DNA of 64,000 bases from positions 1-64,000 of IMG/VR virus record IMGVR_UViG_3300008113_000041. One strand, 5' to 3'. Positions 34,701 through 42,502 of this stretch are shown piece after piece. Position 1 is the stretch's first letter; every line of letters starts with the position of its first letter. A program made the position numbers and the translations under genes. A model generated the notes under the pieces. The model was not told the DNA's origin, made no database searches, and saw nothing but the letters and a program-made list of their open reading frames with translations. The stretch comes from a virus.

Positions 34701-37700
34701 ACTAAATAATGAGTTTAGTATTGAAGGAACACTACAATATATTTCTGGTTTATTAAAACAAGAGTTAAGTTTAGAAAATGGAACCGTAGATTATTTAGGT
34801 TTAAGAATAAATAACAAACCTTTATTACTTACATCAGAACTAGTTGGTGTTATTAAAGCAGCAGCAACTAAGTTAGGTTTCAAAGAAGAAACTTTCTCCA
34901 TGATGGTAAGAGCAACCTTTGCGGTTGAAAAAGCAAAGACAGACCATTTAATGTCTATCTTGGGAAAGAAACTAAAAGCAATAGAAACAAAGATTGCTGA
35001 AGGTAAGAAACTACAAACAGCAGATAGAGAAGCTATAGCACAAGTGAAAACAATTGCTGATATAGAAGAAGCAGCTAAACAACCAACTATTGAAAAAGTT
35101 TCACCAGAAAGACAGGAACTAGCAAAGGTTATATTTGAGGCTTATGATTCCTTGTTTAGAGCGCGTAGATTAGATGAAGATTCTATAAACAATCTTTATG
35201 TTAACTTTGTTACAAAAGAAGGCTTAGTTAATCTCCTTAAAACTAGACTTGGTGATGATTACTTAGATCCTAACTTTATTAGGAATAAACTAAAAGCAGA
35301 ACCAGCTAGAGTTGGAGATCCTATTTACAACCTTCTTGTGGGTTCTATTAAGAATCTAGAGTTGTCTGAAAGAAGATCTAAGATAGGACAGATAACAACA
35401 AAGATAAAAGAAGTTAATGAAAAGGGAGAAGTTGTTGAAGAAACAATAATTCAAAAGTTTAAAAAAGAAGGAAGTCAAAGAATTGGTAAGGGTGAAAACG
35501 AAGTAGATATAATTGGTAGAGAAACTTCAAGACGAACATTACAAGAGCCAGAATTAGAGATGAACATTGAACATGCCAAAGCAGCAATTAATAGTGGACA
35601 TGTGTTTGGTTCCTTGTTCAAGTTTATTCAAGCTCAAGGTGATACTGATGTCTTAAACTTCTTCGTAGCCAAGATGCAAGCTATTCAAGAAGGCCACGCA
35701 ACTAACTATAAGTCTTATATTGCTAAACTATTTGATGTTCATAATATTAAGAGAAACGGAACATTTGCATATACTTCAGAAACCTTAAAAACTCTTGAAG
35801 AAAAAGCAGAAGCATATATAGATGAATGGTTGACTGCTGTATCTGAAGTAGAGCCAGATATTGCTAAAGGTATTAGAGAAGTTATCCCTGGTGTCAAAAA
35901 AAGAAAACCAAGGGAAGTTACTATTAAAGACGAAGCTTCATTTGCACAGTCTTTAAAACAACTAGAGTATTTTACAAAGTCTACAGGAACAAAACTTTTA
36001 GAAGGATTTGATTGGTCTAAAGCTCAAACAACGGAACAAGAAATTTTACAAACTTTTAAAAGTAATTTCCCTAACCAACCAACTTTAAGAAATTTACTAA
36101 ATGTAATAGAAGAAAAAATACCATTAGATTCTCCAATAGCCTCATCTTATAAAGATATTGTAGCTTTGTTTAAACAAGCTCCAAAAGATATTATAGATGA
36201 AACAAAAGTAGAAATTAAAGACGCTAGAGCTAGGGTTACTCTTGTTGGTAATATAATTAGTGTTTCAGAAAAAAATAATATTAATACAATATTCCATGAA
36301 ATAGCACATGGTGTTACTGTTCAATATATTAATAGATACATTTCTAAAGCGTCTAAATTAGATTCAGAAACTCTGTATAAACAAAGTGCAAAACAAATGA
36401 TAGATACACTAATTTCAATTCAAGATAATAAAGTATTACCAAAAGAAGTATCAAATATGATAAAAGCGTATCTTACTTATCTTACTAATAGATTTGGTTC
36501 TTTAGAGGTTGTAAAAGGAGAGAAAAAAATTGAGTTAAAAAACTTAGTAATGATGCAAAATTTTGAAGATTTAGAATCTATTGTTATGGATAAAACCTAT
36601 GCTTTTGCTAGAGAACAAGAAGATAATTATAAATATGGATATCCATTAATATCAAAAGATGCTGCTACTACTCAAAGAATAAAAACAGCTTGGACTAAAT
36701 TTAAAAATAAAATGTCTACGGTTGAAAATGGAGTGTATTCAATTTCATTAGCTCCAAAAATAATTCAAACTATTTCTAGACTTGATTATACTTTTATTGA
36801 TGATTCTTTTGCTTCTTCTAAAAAAAACATTGAGCTAGAAAATATTTTCCTTATTAGAGATATAATAACAAGTATAGAAAATAAAAGAGGATTTATTGAA
36901 GGTAAAGATTATTTCATTCTTGAGGAAGGTTGGGGCGAAAAACGAAGAGTATACATTATATATACTAAACCTTTAGTAGAAAACCTTAAACAAAAAGGAT
37001 TAGTTGAACCAGAGTTTGAAAATAACTCAGCAAATAATTACAGGCTTACTGATTTAGATTATGATAATGATTTGCTATTAGCTAATAAAGATTTACTTTT
37101 ACCTAAATTAATAGGATTTAAAAAAAGTTTACCAGATGTATTTAAAACAAATGGTTTACCATATGCGGCTGGTAGTATCTATGAATTTATTTCTGAAATA
37201 TTTACAAGAGAACAACACGCAAGATTTTTAGATAATATAAAACTAAATAATGAAAATAGTTTAAAATCAGTATTAGTAGACGCTATAAGAGCGTTGTGGG
37301 GAATAGAAGGAAACGCAAACAAACAAACATTACTAACGAAAGTTCTGAGTAATGTAGAAATTATTTCAAAAAACGAAAGAAACTTTATTGCAGTTAAATC
37401 AATAACAGATCAATCTAAAGTTTTAAGTTTTGCTCAATCAAAGAAAATAAAAACAAAAGAAAGCCGTGGTATAAAAAAAGCAGAAAAATTTAGGCAAGAT
37501 TTAAATACAAGTAAGGGTAGATGGTTAGTTCTTGCTACAAAACTAAAGCAACTAATCAATCAAGATATTCCAAACGAAACAGAAATTGCCAAAGTAAAAG
37601 AAGAATTAAACAGTGTACTTGCTACTATTTCTGTAAAGAGAAAGGGATTAAAGGCTTTAGGTTTATCTGAAAACTTTAGTGATAAAGATATCGCAATAGT

Positions 37701-40700
37701 AAATAGATTGCTAGAAGGACTAGATCCAGTTGATGATCTATCAACTAGACTTGGTGTTGAGAATGCAAATAGAATTATTACTGCTGATATTTTAGAACTA
37801 AAAGATCCAGAACAAAAGATGGAATTTGTTAAGGCTTTCCGTGGTATGATTAAATCCAAACCACAACTAAGATCCTTCTTACGGGAATTAGAAAAAGTAA
37901 AAACAGATCCAAGCTTTATCTCTAAGGTTGCTGATGAATTAGCTATTACAAGAGAAGACGATGAAGCAGTAGATACTAAAGGTTTACGAGACATGAGTAC
38001 AGAACAGCGAAGAGACTTTTTAATTAATGAGTTTATTCCGAAGATTAGCGAAACACTAGGTGAACGGGCTGGTCCTCAGAATATTCTTAGTAAGTTCTTT
38101 GAAGCCGTTCCTGGTGGCTCTGCTATTGCTAGACAATTCCAAAGAAGAGTTGGTGGTAGCGTATCTTATGCGGATACTGTAAACTCTCCATACCTTACTT
38201 TGGCTTTCCTAGCAAAGATACTAGATCCTAATATTGATGTTAGAAACGGAGAACTATCTGGTAACTTCAGATTGTTCTCAATGGAAGAAGCAGAAGCAGA
38301 AGCAAAACTTATTCTAACAAGTTCTGGTATTCCTGATATCTTGTCTGAGATTCAAGCAAAGAAACTAAATGAAGAACAGCTTAAGGCACTAAATAACATT
38401 GCTTGGAGATACCTTACAAAGCCCGAAGAACTACCAACAGATACTCCAAATAAAGAATTAATACTTGGTTTAATAAAAGCACGAAACAAGTTTAATGCTT
38501 TAGTATCGGATTATCTAAAGCAGTACGGTGGGTTGGGTGCTAAACTAGAAGATCCAGATATGTATGGAACTTCTCATAGACCTAGCCTATATGCTATAAA
38601 CAATCCAGATGAGTTTGTGAAAGCACTTACTAAACACGAAACAGAAAAGTTCTTAAACAGTAATGAACTTAACGGTGCTACTTTACACGCTATGGGTTGG
38701 ATTGAAATCACAAGAGCTAATGATGACGGTCATGTTGATATGGTTGTCATTAGAGAAGATTCTCCAATTGCTGGTTTGTTTGAAGACAAACAAATAACAA
38801 AGAAAGACGCAAAGAAAACTAAAAAGATAACATGGGGTAAGGCTAAGAAACAACTACAAATAAAAGATGAAGAAGGTAATCTTAGACTTCCACAAGAAAC
38901 CCTAGATAGATACTACGATGCATTGAAGGATGTAACAGATGATTATCTTCCTGCTTGGACTGAATACTACAAGAACTTTGCAAATCCAACAGCAATCTTT
39001 GTATCAATGCGTACTGCTAAGGATCGTATTCTACGGGTTCCTGAAGGAGAAAGTGATAACAAATCTCTATCTCCAAAGACATACTATGCAAACAAAGCAA
39101 GTGATTATACAGAAGAAAGATTATTTACACACGACGAGTTAGTTGGTAATGAAGAACTAGCCAAGTTCTTTAATGACAATATTCTTGGTTTGACTATTGA
39201 AGAAGCAAATGTTAGACTCTTCCAACATGTAGTTACTAAGAAACTAACTGAAGTCTTTGGTGTACGAATGTCATTCGATGATCTTCTTCAGTTTGCAAAA
39301 CTAGCAGAACTTAACTATGTCAGAGATATAGATAAAGTATCTGTAAAAGAAAGAGAGAGTTTCTTTAGGGGTTGGGAAAAGATTCGTAGATCTTGGTTAC
39401 AGAAAACAAATAGACTATCAACTGAATCTTCGGATTATGATCCTAGCTTTAAATGGTTAATGGAAAGTTCTCCAGGAATTATAATGGCTCTTGGTGGATT
39501 ATCTGCTGGTACTAAGACTGTTGTATCTGAGTTGCCTAGAGCATTGCTGGCTTCAGATAGAAATAGATCCTTTGTTACTCAGTTTATTCCCAATCTATTT
39601 ACCATGTTAAAGTATACCTTTGGATTAAATGCAGCTCAAAAGAGACTAGAGTTGTTAAAGCAAGCTTCTGCTATTCACTGGACTAGAGCTGTCCTAGAAG
39701 ACACCTTCTCCGCTAACTACGAACACTCAGCTTCAAGACACGATTATGCTGGTCCTGTTCTTGGTAGACAAGGTTGGTGGAGAAACCTATCAGGTAGATG
39801 GAACTCTCTAGTCGAAGCAAATAGAATGGAAAAGACCGCTAGTGATAAAGCTAGCAATATAGTAGCTAGTATTGGTTGGCTTGGTGGTAGTTTACTACGC
39901 TGGTCAAACGAAATGGTAAATGTCATTTCAATGCAAAATGCAATGCATAACATCCAATCCAATATAACTAACTTTAGAAATCTTGCTATTATGTTAGATA
40001 AGTATGGTACTGAACTATCTGGAAAAAGCCCAAGACGAGCTGAGTTTAATAAACTAGCTAGATCCTGTGGTATCTCTCCAGAAGAAGCATTAGATCTATC
40101 AAGATCTGGTTTGCTGGATTTAGAAACCATAAATATTATGCACAAAGCATTGACTAAAGATTATAAGTTAGTTACTACTGAAGGTCTTCCAGATTCTTCC
40201 AAGTTACTCAAGTGGGCAGAAACCCTATCAGCAGAAGATCAAGTAAAAGCAAAGAATGCTGTTTATAAACTAGCAGGATACATTAAGACTCTGGCAAGAA
40301 ACACAAACACCGAACCAACTTTATTGGATACTAGAGTTACCGTTGATCCTGTAGCAAGAGCCTTAAGATTGTATACTCAGTTCGGTACTAGTAACTCTGT
40401 CCAAGCAATTGGTAGAGTTAGACGATCTGGTAATGCAGCCTTGGCTAGATTCGTAGCTGGTCAGTTCCTAATGCAAGTAGCTGGTGGTGTTCTAATCTCC
40501 TATCTCCTAAATGCTGGAGATGAAGATGAAGCAACAAATGAAATCACCAGTTCACCTGTAGCCTTCATGTTAACCAATGCTGCTAGAATGCCCGTATACG
40601 GAAACTATAGCTGGCTCTTTAAGTTATTGGTTACTGGTGCCTATCAGACCTATGCCCATGTTGCACAGGAAGATGTACCAAAGAGCATGGAAAGACTAGA

Positions 40701-41154
40701 CCTACCTAATGTTATTGACTCACCATTCCAGTATAGATTTGATGCCATGACTAAGGACTTTGAGAAGATGCCAGGTATCATAACCAGATATATGGAAGGT
40801 AAGCCACTAACTAGAAAGCAAAGAGAACAAGCTATACAAGCTATACCATTCTTAGATAATATGTTATTATCAGGACTAATAAAGAATGCTCTTGAAGAAG
40901 AGTACACCCCACCCACCGTAGGTAGGGTATATAATCCTGGTATTATTGAATCTAAGAAGCCAGCTCCAAAGGCCGTAGAATCGCCTATGGAGCCTAGGGT
41001 ACAACAACCTATGGTAGAGCCTACTCCAGAGGTAGGAATGCCTAGGGAGCCTATGCCCGTGGCTAGAACGACTCAGCCATTGAATATACCCAGTAGACCT
41101 GTAAAACTACAGGGAGTATCTACTGAGTTGGCTGATCTGTTAGAAAGATTCTAA
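28708..41154 (+). CDS. Giant multi-domain virion protein with two HExxH metallopeptidase motifs
   Basis: A 4148-residue protein, about three times T7 gp16, in the gp16 position. Seen: N-terminal part with hydrophobic Gly/Ala segments near 290-330 and 430-455; a long Lys/Glu coiled coil at about 660-1010; a first gluzincin-type site ISHEMGHYARFFF (HEMGH 1471-1475) with a later EEKFANGFALYL as candidate third ligand; Ala/Val/Glu and Pro/Thr linkers around 1640-1750 and 1830-1900 flanking a small beta-barrel-like domain (LKEGDVIKYTSSKSRTDYTG, about 1765); a second site IFHEIAHGVTVQ (HEIAH 2530-2534) with EFISEIF about 300 residues on; a long C-terminal helical half with a hydrophobic segment near 3920 (FLMQVAGGVLISYLL) and a Pro-rich tail. 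Composition is notably AT-rich at about 36.0-37.45 kb around the second site. This layout resembles phage polyvalent proteins injected with DNA. No RNA polymerase motifs of the N4 virion type were seen. Confidence 0.8.
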   Translation: MSQFTPSSLGQPIPSGTEPDFSYNLFGGLQPVEVNNQQQVLRYSLPDEFAKTDELKRKQEEISSLRLFGAVDKDDPNFKSIVQVGQYEIPTYIGMRQGTGLSTSLDAETVGEQEVNRQTTAGSGRRGIFAETNREFNRLMVKTANSEADMFPFDANESYDWATQNLAGSFGSWLKSVGDLIGWTNTEQQDNAAFNVELALSHEDRNWNGALAAEATNKFLTDKPEVAQYFELTGVDPHQFTRLSKNPLGWTFQLNQAVIQAQANLRMQIYEEETGWIGKQADKLYYGVKDPTMIRDLIVTTLASYGLATTETALAGLARTGIARSAGAAGLIDKTSLAVGRYGVRGLSGGPLTGPIENFIFQTSKVLVPTVGEKGFQTAVARSVAIMGEAAAWSGISAAQMQKEDYRFKHLVLNFGEYAPEFKYDLSSIYQAAYEGGLLGLGMFGSMRVVMGGLGDISAVRSAKPGEKISTLSRQIANSLDSFATTVEGRTVFGNRLGQNRGIAFGNWLDKNMKGLDNRNTASIVVNGKNLYHFDGFSPEVISKANFNEAKSREIVSLWAKATNTVETPESLFDPEVLSTKGLTYDQVIDTLKTFNKAIEIGVEARKSMPRGMFEAIKPYDEFNESFINKVAQDTEDQATRTIMRGIVDEWRSLNEQRTAKINAEQNKDLTELSDLEFEERRTELTTRLSELEEKKKSFGSNSSKLDKEISDIQGQLKQVNSEIAKLNSKGKYPNALKNISDALRITVKKLNDLTQKQQDDKQKRLADIDKKAEKIERKRQIYLALPDETPDQITYKNRLLNDLIGEEEKLNAKRNKIESEKGATRKEQRELVNLEKEKSELEQLESQWLLKDKQETDLQTKQKELDDLKAEYEVKDADGSTNEQRIVSTKNSIDELDRVKKETAEYDAKVKDIKQRFNASREKLNQGKDNIVFLGLTDKLKRLNDLKLQRQIIKDPKRLKRIDRIIKQLEAYFETEQGVKEAVRAKIIEDTIDNNRGFGTANTVANILLALNIQAAFGKAEKNKISIKTITSKFKEVTGKDVDYGNIKDLFNLQTVTNNLIGITHINSADSFIGKLLDLETTTTVSTNGGIVKGSAIVGLFRNILTRLDKREGKTTTTVFISDRDFTLTNQAKAGLNNIIKITIKEDGTFATEMQFGKLEMDEAGNVKSTKPELFNDPDLSDQNVIDWNTFAAMVKEWKDAADVIIKQEDEKAVKLLSTTLDEMQEDMKAILINAQLFSEEITGVFKDLLSSLEDGDVSNVILQMKKTFDDQIKEAIEATSKEQYRRVYTGIIANMFALEQIKPLLKQRVDALSNAELKAKATKELAELDNSKYTVTQAIQDYHTRPKTNKVETKSDKKKAKTQPLDLTGVTFIEETTAPVKADTETPALVPTIDNLKLVFGLTDKEARVGSIIMQALGSKVVDGLTSNVGLAKGGEENELARIFLKRVDGGVKALIKANEGADLFSISHEMGHYARFFFLDPRASVAERAAVGITDSMYDKVMSWLGVAKDADGNYEKLTDAQEEKFANGFALYLMKLLQGDGKATNTGIQFAFNKLGEHLGDLGNKFKSLKKTKDIEAAKLTPEAEEVYAALLSKTSEDNITTIFMDGFKDIISDLTEEQKTLLGQRILGSMRWEKYKAGIELEREAAAKATSAVSETIAEANTIPVERVDTVADSVETPKVDIEKATTPAAKVEAAAEAAAVDVAITRLEVKADIDKEVATSLATTVDAIITRTEPEVEPVPTLTTTPKITTERELTLNEISNLKEGDVIKYTSSKSRTDYTGVVRGTSDQLSTRWVVVKVTDTEGRSKTINKNINWWLKNKVTGIVEAETPTSVETKPTDVTAEVKPEETVTTAIVTNIRRERKPRTKKTVQETQQQNNQANTTVQEAAVKIDEVSQQEQTVAATIIEEVRAIEPTAVPVVTKQLEERVKPDLSFLGDRRSETLDKAVEDFEKLNIKLSFLSSIIGLSEAEDIVKFRALQENPIYKQKQERGELNNEFSIEGTLQYISGLLKQELSLENGTVDYLGLRINNKPLLLTSELVGVIKAAATKLGFKEETFSMMVRATFAVEKAKTDHLMSILGKKLKAIETKIAEGKKLQTADREAIAQVKTIADIEEAAKQPTIEKVSPERQELAKVIFEAYDSLFRARRLDEDSINNLYVNFVTKEGLVNLLKTRLGDDYLDPNFIRNKLKAEPARVGDPIYNLLVGSIKNLELSERRSKIGQITTKIKEVNEKGEVVEETIIQKFKKEGSQRIGKGENEVDIIGRETSRRTLQEPELEMNIEHAKAAINSGHVFGSLFKFIQAQGDTDVLNFFVAKMQAIQEGHATNYKSYIAKLFDVHNIKRNGTFAYTSETLKTLEEKAEAYIDEWLTAVSEVEPDIAKGIREVIPGVKKRKPREVTIKDEASFAQSLKQLEYFTKSTGTKLLEGFDWSKAQTTEQEILQTFKSNFPNQPTLRNLLNVIEEKIPLDSPIASSYKDIVALFKQAPKDIIDETKVEIKDARARVTLVGNIISVSEKNNINTIFHEIAHGVTVQYINRYISKASKLDSETLYKQSAKQMIDTLISIQDNKVLPKEVSNMIKAYLTYLTNRFGSLEVVKGEKKIELKNLVMMQNFEDLESIVMDKTYAFAREQEDNYKYGYPLISKDAATTQRIKTAWTKFKNKMSTVENGVYSISLAPKIIQTISRLDYTFIDDSFASSKKNIELENIFLIRDIITSIENKRGFIEGKDYFILEEGWGEKRRVYIIYTKPLVENLKQKGLVEPEFENNSANNYRLTDLDYDNDLLLANKDLLLPKLIGFKKSLPDVFKTNGLPYAAGSIYEFISEIFTREQHARFLDNIKLNNENSLKSVLVDAIRALWGIEGNANKQTLLTKVLSNVEIISKNERNFIAVKSITDQSKVLSFAQSKKIKTKESRGIKKAEKFRQDLNTSKGRWLVLATKLKQLINQDIPNETEIAKVKEELNSVLATISVKRKGLKALGLSENFSDKDIAIVNRLLEGLDPVDDLSTRLGVENANRIITADILELKDPEQKMEFVKAFRGMIKSKPQLRSFLRELEKVKTDPSFISKVADELAITREDDEAVDTKGLRDMSTEQRRDFLINEFIPKISETLGERAGPQNILSKFFEAVPGGSAIARQFQRRVGGSVSYADTVNSPYLTLAFLAKILDPNIDVRNGELSGNFRLFSMEEAEAEAKLILTSSGIPDILSEIQAKKLNEEQLKALNNIAWRYLTKPEELPTDTPNKELILGLIKARNKFNALVSDYLKQYGGLGAKLEDPDMYGTSHRPSLYAINNPDEFVKALTKHETEKFLNSNELNGATLHAMGWIEITRANDDGHVDMVVIREDSPIAGLFEDKQITKKDAKKTKKITWGKAKKQLQIKDEEGNLRLPQETLDRYYDALKDVTDDYLPAWTEYYKNFANPTAIFVSMRTAKDRILRVPEGESDNKSLSPKTYYANKASDYTEERLFTHDELVGNEELAKFFNDNILGLTIEEANVRLFQHVVTKKLTEVFGVRMSFDDLLQFAKLAELNYVRDIDKVSVKERESFFRGWEKIRRSWLQKTNRLSTESSDYDPSFKWLMESSPGIIMALGGLSAGTKTVVSELPRALLASDRNRSFVTQFIPNLFTMLKYTFGLNAAQKRLELLKQASAIHWTRAVLEDTFSANYEHSASRHDYAGPVLGRQGWWRNLSGRWNSLVEANRMEKTASDKASNIVASIGWLGGSLLRWSNEMVNVISMQNAMHNIQSNITNFRNLAIMLDKYGTELSGKSPRRAEFNKLARSCGISPEEALDLSRSGLLDLETINIMHKALTKDYKLVTTEGLPDSSKLLKWAETLSAEDQVKAKNAVYKLAGYIKTLARNTNTEPTLLDTRVTVDPVARALRLYTQFGTSNSVQAIGRVRRSGNAALARFVAGQFLMQVAGGVLISYLLNAGDEDEATNEITSSPVAFMLTNAARMPVYGNYSWLFKLLVTGAYQTYAHVAQEDVPKSMERLDLPNVIDSPFQYRFDAMTKDFEKMPGIITRYMEGKPLTRKQREQAIQAIPFLDNMLLSGLIKNALEEEYTPPTVGRVYNPGIIESKKPAPKAVESPMEPRVQQPMVEPTPEVGMPREPMPVARTTQPLNIPSRPVKLQGVSTELADLLERF

Positions 41155-41162
41155 TTATTCTG

Positions 41163-41192
41163 GTCCTGTACCCTGAAATATGGGTACGGGAC
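41163..41192 (+). terminator. Strong hairpin ending the late gene block
   Basis: GTCCTGTACCC, loop TGAAATAT, GGGTACGGGAC: eleven pairs with one G-U. It begins eight bases after the stop of the giant gene. The following bases (TATTCGTT) are only weakly T-rich, so it could act as a terminator for the phage polymerase or as an RNA 3'-end stabiliser. A promoter copy follows 11 bases later, marking a transcription boundary. Confidence 0.7.
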
Positions 41193-41202
41193 TATTCGTT
41201 GG

Positions 41203-41220
41203 TTGGGGCTATAGATGATA
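41203..41220 (+). promoter_or_regulatory. Candidate phage promoter, copy 3
   Basis: TTGGGGCTATAGATGATA, in a non-coding gap between the end of the virion block and the small-gene block, directly after a strong hairpin. It shares TATAGATGAT with the copy at 56947. The intergenic setting makes it one of the clearest copies. Start of transcription is expected near 41214. Confidence 0.8.
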
Positions 41221-41248
41221 TATAATCATTATAAGGAATTTTCTTTTA

Positions 41249-41275
41249 CCTTGTAGGAATACAAGGGTTTTCTTT
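41249..41275 (+). terminator. Terminator-like hairpin in the leader downstream of promoter copy 3
   Basis: CCTTGT, loop AGGAAT, ACAAGG, then GTTTTCTTT. Only six pairs, but with a T-rich run. It lies about 35 bases after the expected transcription start, so it could act as an attenuator or as a 5' mRNA stabiliser. Confidence 0.55.
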
Positions 41276-41321
41276 AAGTTGATATTATTATAGGGTTAGC
41301 CCACAGGATCTCCTAAGTAAG

Positions 41322-41356
41322 CAAGGGACTCCGTGGTTTGCCTAACACGGAGCTTG
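41322..41356 (+). other. Leader hairpin before the acidic peptide gene
   Basis: CAAG-GGA-CTCCGTG, loop GTTTGCCTAA, CACGGAG-CTTG: eleven pairs with a three-base bulge. It has no T-run and lies 30 bases before the ATG at 41387. With the hairpin at 41249 it makes a structured 5' leader of about 170 bases. Confidence 0.6.
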
Positions 41357-41386
41357 GGTCTTTGCCGTCTACACGGGAGGTCAGCT

Positions 41387-41497
41387 ATGATATCTATTGA
41401 TGGGTTAGATGGTCCACTGGATTTTGAGGTGGATGATGATGACTTTGACATGGAAATTGACTTAGGGGTCAGAAATTTATTCTGGGTTCCTCCCTAA
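41387..41497 (+). CDS. Small very acidic protein
   Basis: A 36-residue peptide with GGGAGG seven bases before the ATG. Twelve of its first 26 residues are Asp or Glu (DFEVDDDDFDMEIDLG), with a hydrophobic tail ending in WVPP. It is the first gene after the promoter at 41203. Short acidic phage proteins made early sometimes mimic DNA to block host enzymes; nothing beyond charge and position supports that here. Confidence 0.5.
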   Translation: MISIDGLDGPLDFEVDDDDFDMEIDLGVRNLFWVPP

Positions 41498-41692
41498 ATC
41501 CCTCCGCTGATGGCCCCCCTTTAGCCCCTCGGTCGGCTCGGGTCATAACCTCGGAGGCTGATAACCGAATCGGGCATAGCCTACCCTGCCTTTCTTTCGC
41601 GGCATACCCTAGGATACAATCCTGCAGCGTATACCATCGAAGGGAAAGCATCGTAGCCTACCCTATCCGTTCCAAGTTAAGGAGTCTGAATC
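41498..41692 (+). repeat. GC-rich non-coding leader with 11-base direct repeats
   Basis: No credible gene. TAGCCTACCCT occurs at 41577-41587 and again at 41654-41664, with a partial third copy (CATACCCT) at 41603. A hairpin AGGAT-ACA-ATCCT lies between them (41611-41623), and CCTCCG (41501) can pair with CGGAGG (41552). The repeats could be protein-binding sites or parts of an RNA leader for the gene at 41693, whose ribosome site (AAGTTAAGGAG) closes the stretch. Confidence 0.5.
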
Positions 41693-42067
41693 ATGTCGAT
41701 CCTCGCTATCATCGCCAAGTCTTCTCTGCTCGTCAAGTTCGACGCGGCTATCGTCAAGGGTGATATCGTCAACCCCGCTACGCGCAAGGTGGACATGCGC
41801 TCGGTCAAGTCCCTCGCGGTCAAGGATGCCACGGTCAAGGGTTCGGACGGTAAGGACTACCCTTTGATGGCGGTCTGCGTCAAGATGCTCGGGGGTAACC
41901 CCGTGACGGAAGACCTCCGCACCTCTGACTTCGCGGTCAAGGCGGGTGAGGTCATGCGCGAGTACCTCATGGCGGAACGCCCTGACGCGGGCTGGGTTAA
42001 CGCCAACACGGCTAACAAGGCGAACCCGAAGGCTGCGCTCGCTAACCTCGACGCGGTTACCTTCTGA
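41693..42067 (+). CDS. Hypothetical protein of the GC-rich small-gene block
   Basis: A 124-residue protein preceded by TTAAGGAGTCTGAATC. Codons are strongly GC-ending (GTC, CTC, GCG, AAC), in sharp contrast with the virion genes ending 500 bases upstream. Many Val-Lys pairs (SVKSLAVKDATVKG). A plausible small alpha/beta domain with LMAVCVKMLGG in the middle and a polar Ala/Asn tail. No family recognised. A terminator follows, so it is a single-gene unit with its own leader, suggesting high early expression. Confidence 0.75.
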   Translation: MSILAIIAKSSLLVKFDAAIVKGDIVNPATRKVDMRSVKSLAVKDATVKGSDGKDYPLMAVCVKMLGGNPVTEDLRTSDFAVKAGEVMREYLMAERPDAGWVNANTANKANPKAALANLDAVTF

Positions 42068-42100
42068 TTCCATCGGGGGGAGGTTACTAACCCCCAACAT

Positions 42101-42131
42101 AACCCTTCGCCCTAACGGGTGAGGGGTTATT
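42101..42131 (+). terminator. Terminator-like hairpin after the 41693 gene
   Basis: AACCCTTCGCCC, loop TAAC, GGGTGAGGGGTT, then ATTT: twelve pairs with two G-U. A smaller GGGGG/CCCCC hairpin precedes it (42075-42095). The T-run is short, so termination may be partial. Confidence 0.7.
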
Positions 42132-42173
42132 TCCGTTTGGTCATTCGCCTCAAAGTTAAGAGGAGTCGTGGTT

Positions 42174-42500
42174 ATGGTTACCATGTTTAGCGTGTGCGAA
42201 GTTAAGGACGGGGCAGTTAAGGAACTCAACTATCTGCGTTCGCTTAATGAGGCGAAGGCTTATGCCTCGGGTCGTTATGATGGAACCGTTAAGTTCCTTC
42301 CATTGTCCGCTGTGGTTATGTCCGTCACGGGTGACGATCCACGCTTTATGCGGGAGGATGTTTACATTGTCGAGGTTAAGATGACGCAGGATGAGTTGGA
42401 CGAGCCTATGGGCGGCAAGGCTGTTCCCGATAGGTTGTACTGGGAGATTGTCGAGTCGTGGGATAAGTTTGAAGCCTCTAACGGAATGGGGGTTAAGTAA
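42174..42500 (+). CDS. Hypothetical small protein
   Basis: A 108-residue protein; ATG 42174 has AAGAGGAG nine bases upstream and is better spaced than an in-frame GTG at 42168. Mixed alpha/beta sequence with NYLRSLNEAKAYASGRYDG and a C-terminal acidic part ending EIVESWDKFEASNG. Val is mostly GTT and Lys AAG, giving many GTTAAG words. No family recognised; two bases separate it from the next gene. Confidence 0.7.
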   Translation: MVTMFSVCEVKDGAVKELNYLRSLNEAKAYASGRYDGTVKFLPLSAVVMSVTGDDPRFMREDVYIVEVKMTQDELDEPMGGKAVPDRLYWEIVESWDKFEASNGMGVK

Positions 42501-42502
42501 TC

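Noticed and set aside
28708-41154. N4-type virion RNA polymerase
   Set aside because: The size is suggestive, but no single-subunit polymerase motifs were found along the protein and a separate T7-type polymerase is encoded.
41203-41226. Host sigma-70 promoter (TTGGGG and TATAAT)
   Set aside because: Spacing is only 12 bases; the exact repeat at other sites favours a phage polymerase promoter.
41663-42229. 188-codon minus-strand frame
   Set aside because: Mirror of the GC-rich + strand gene at 41693 and its terminator; every supported gene is on the + strand and there is no reverse ribosome site.
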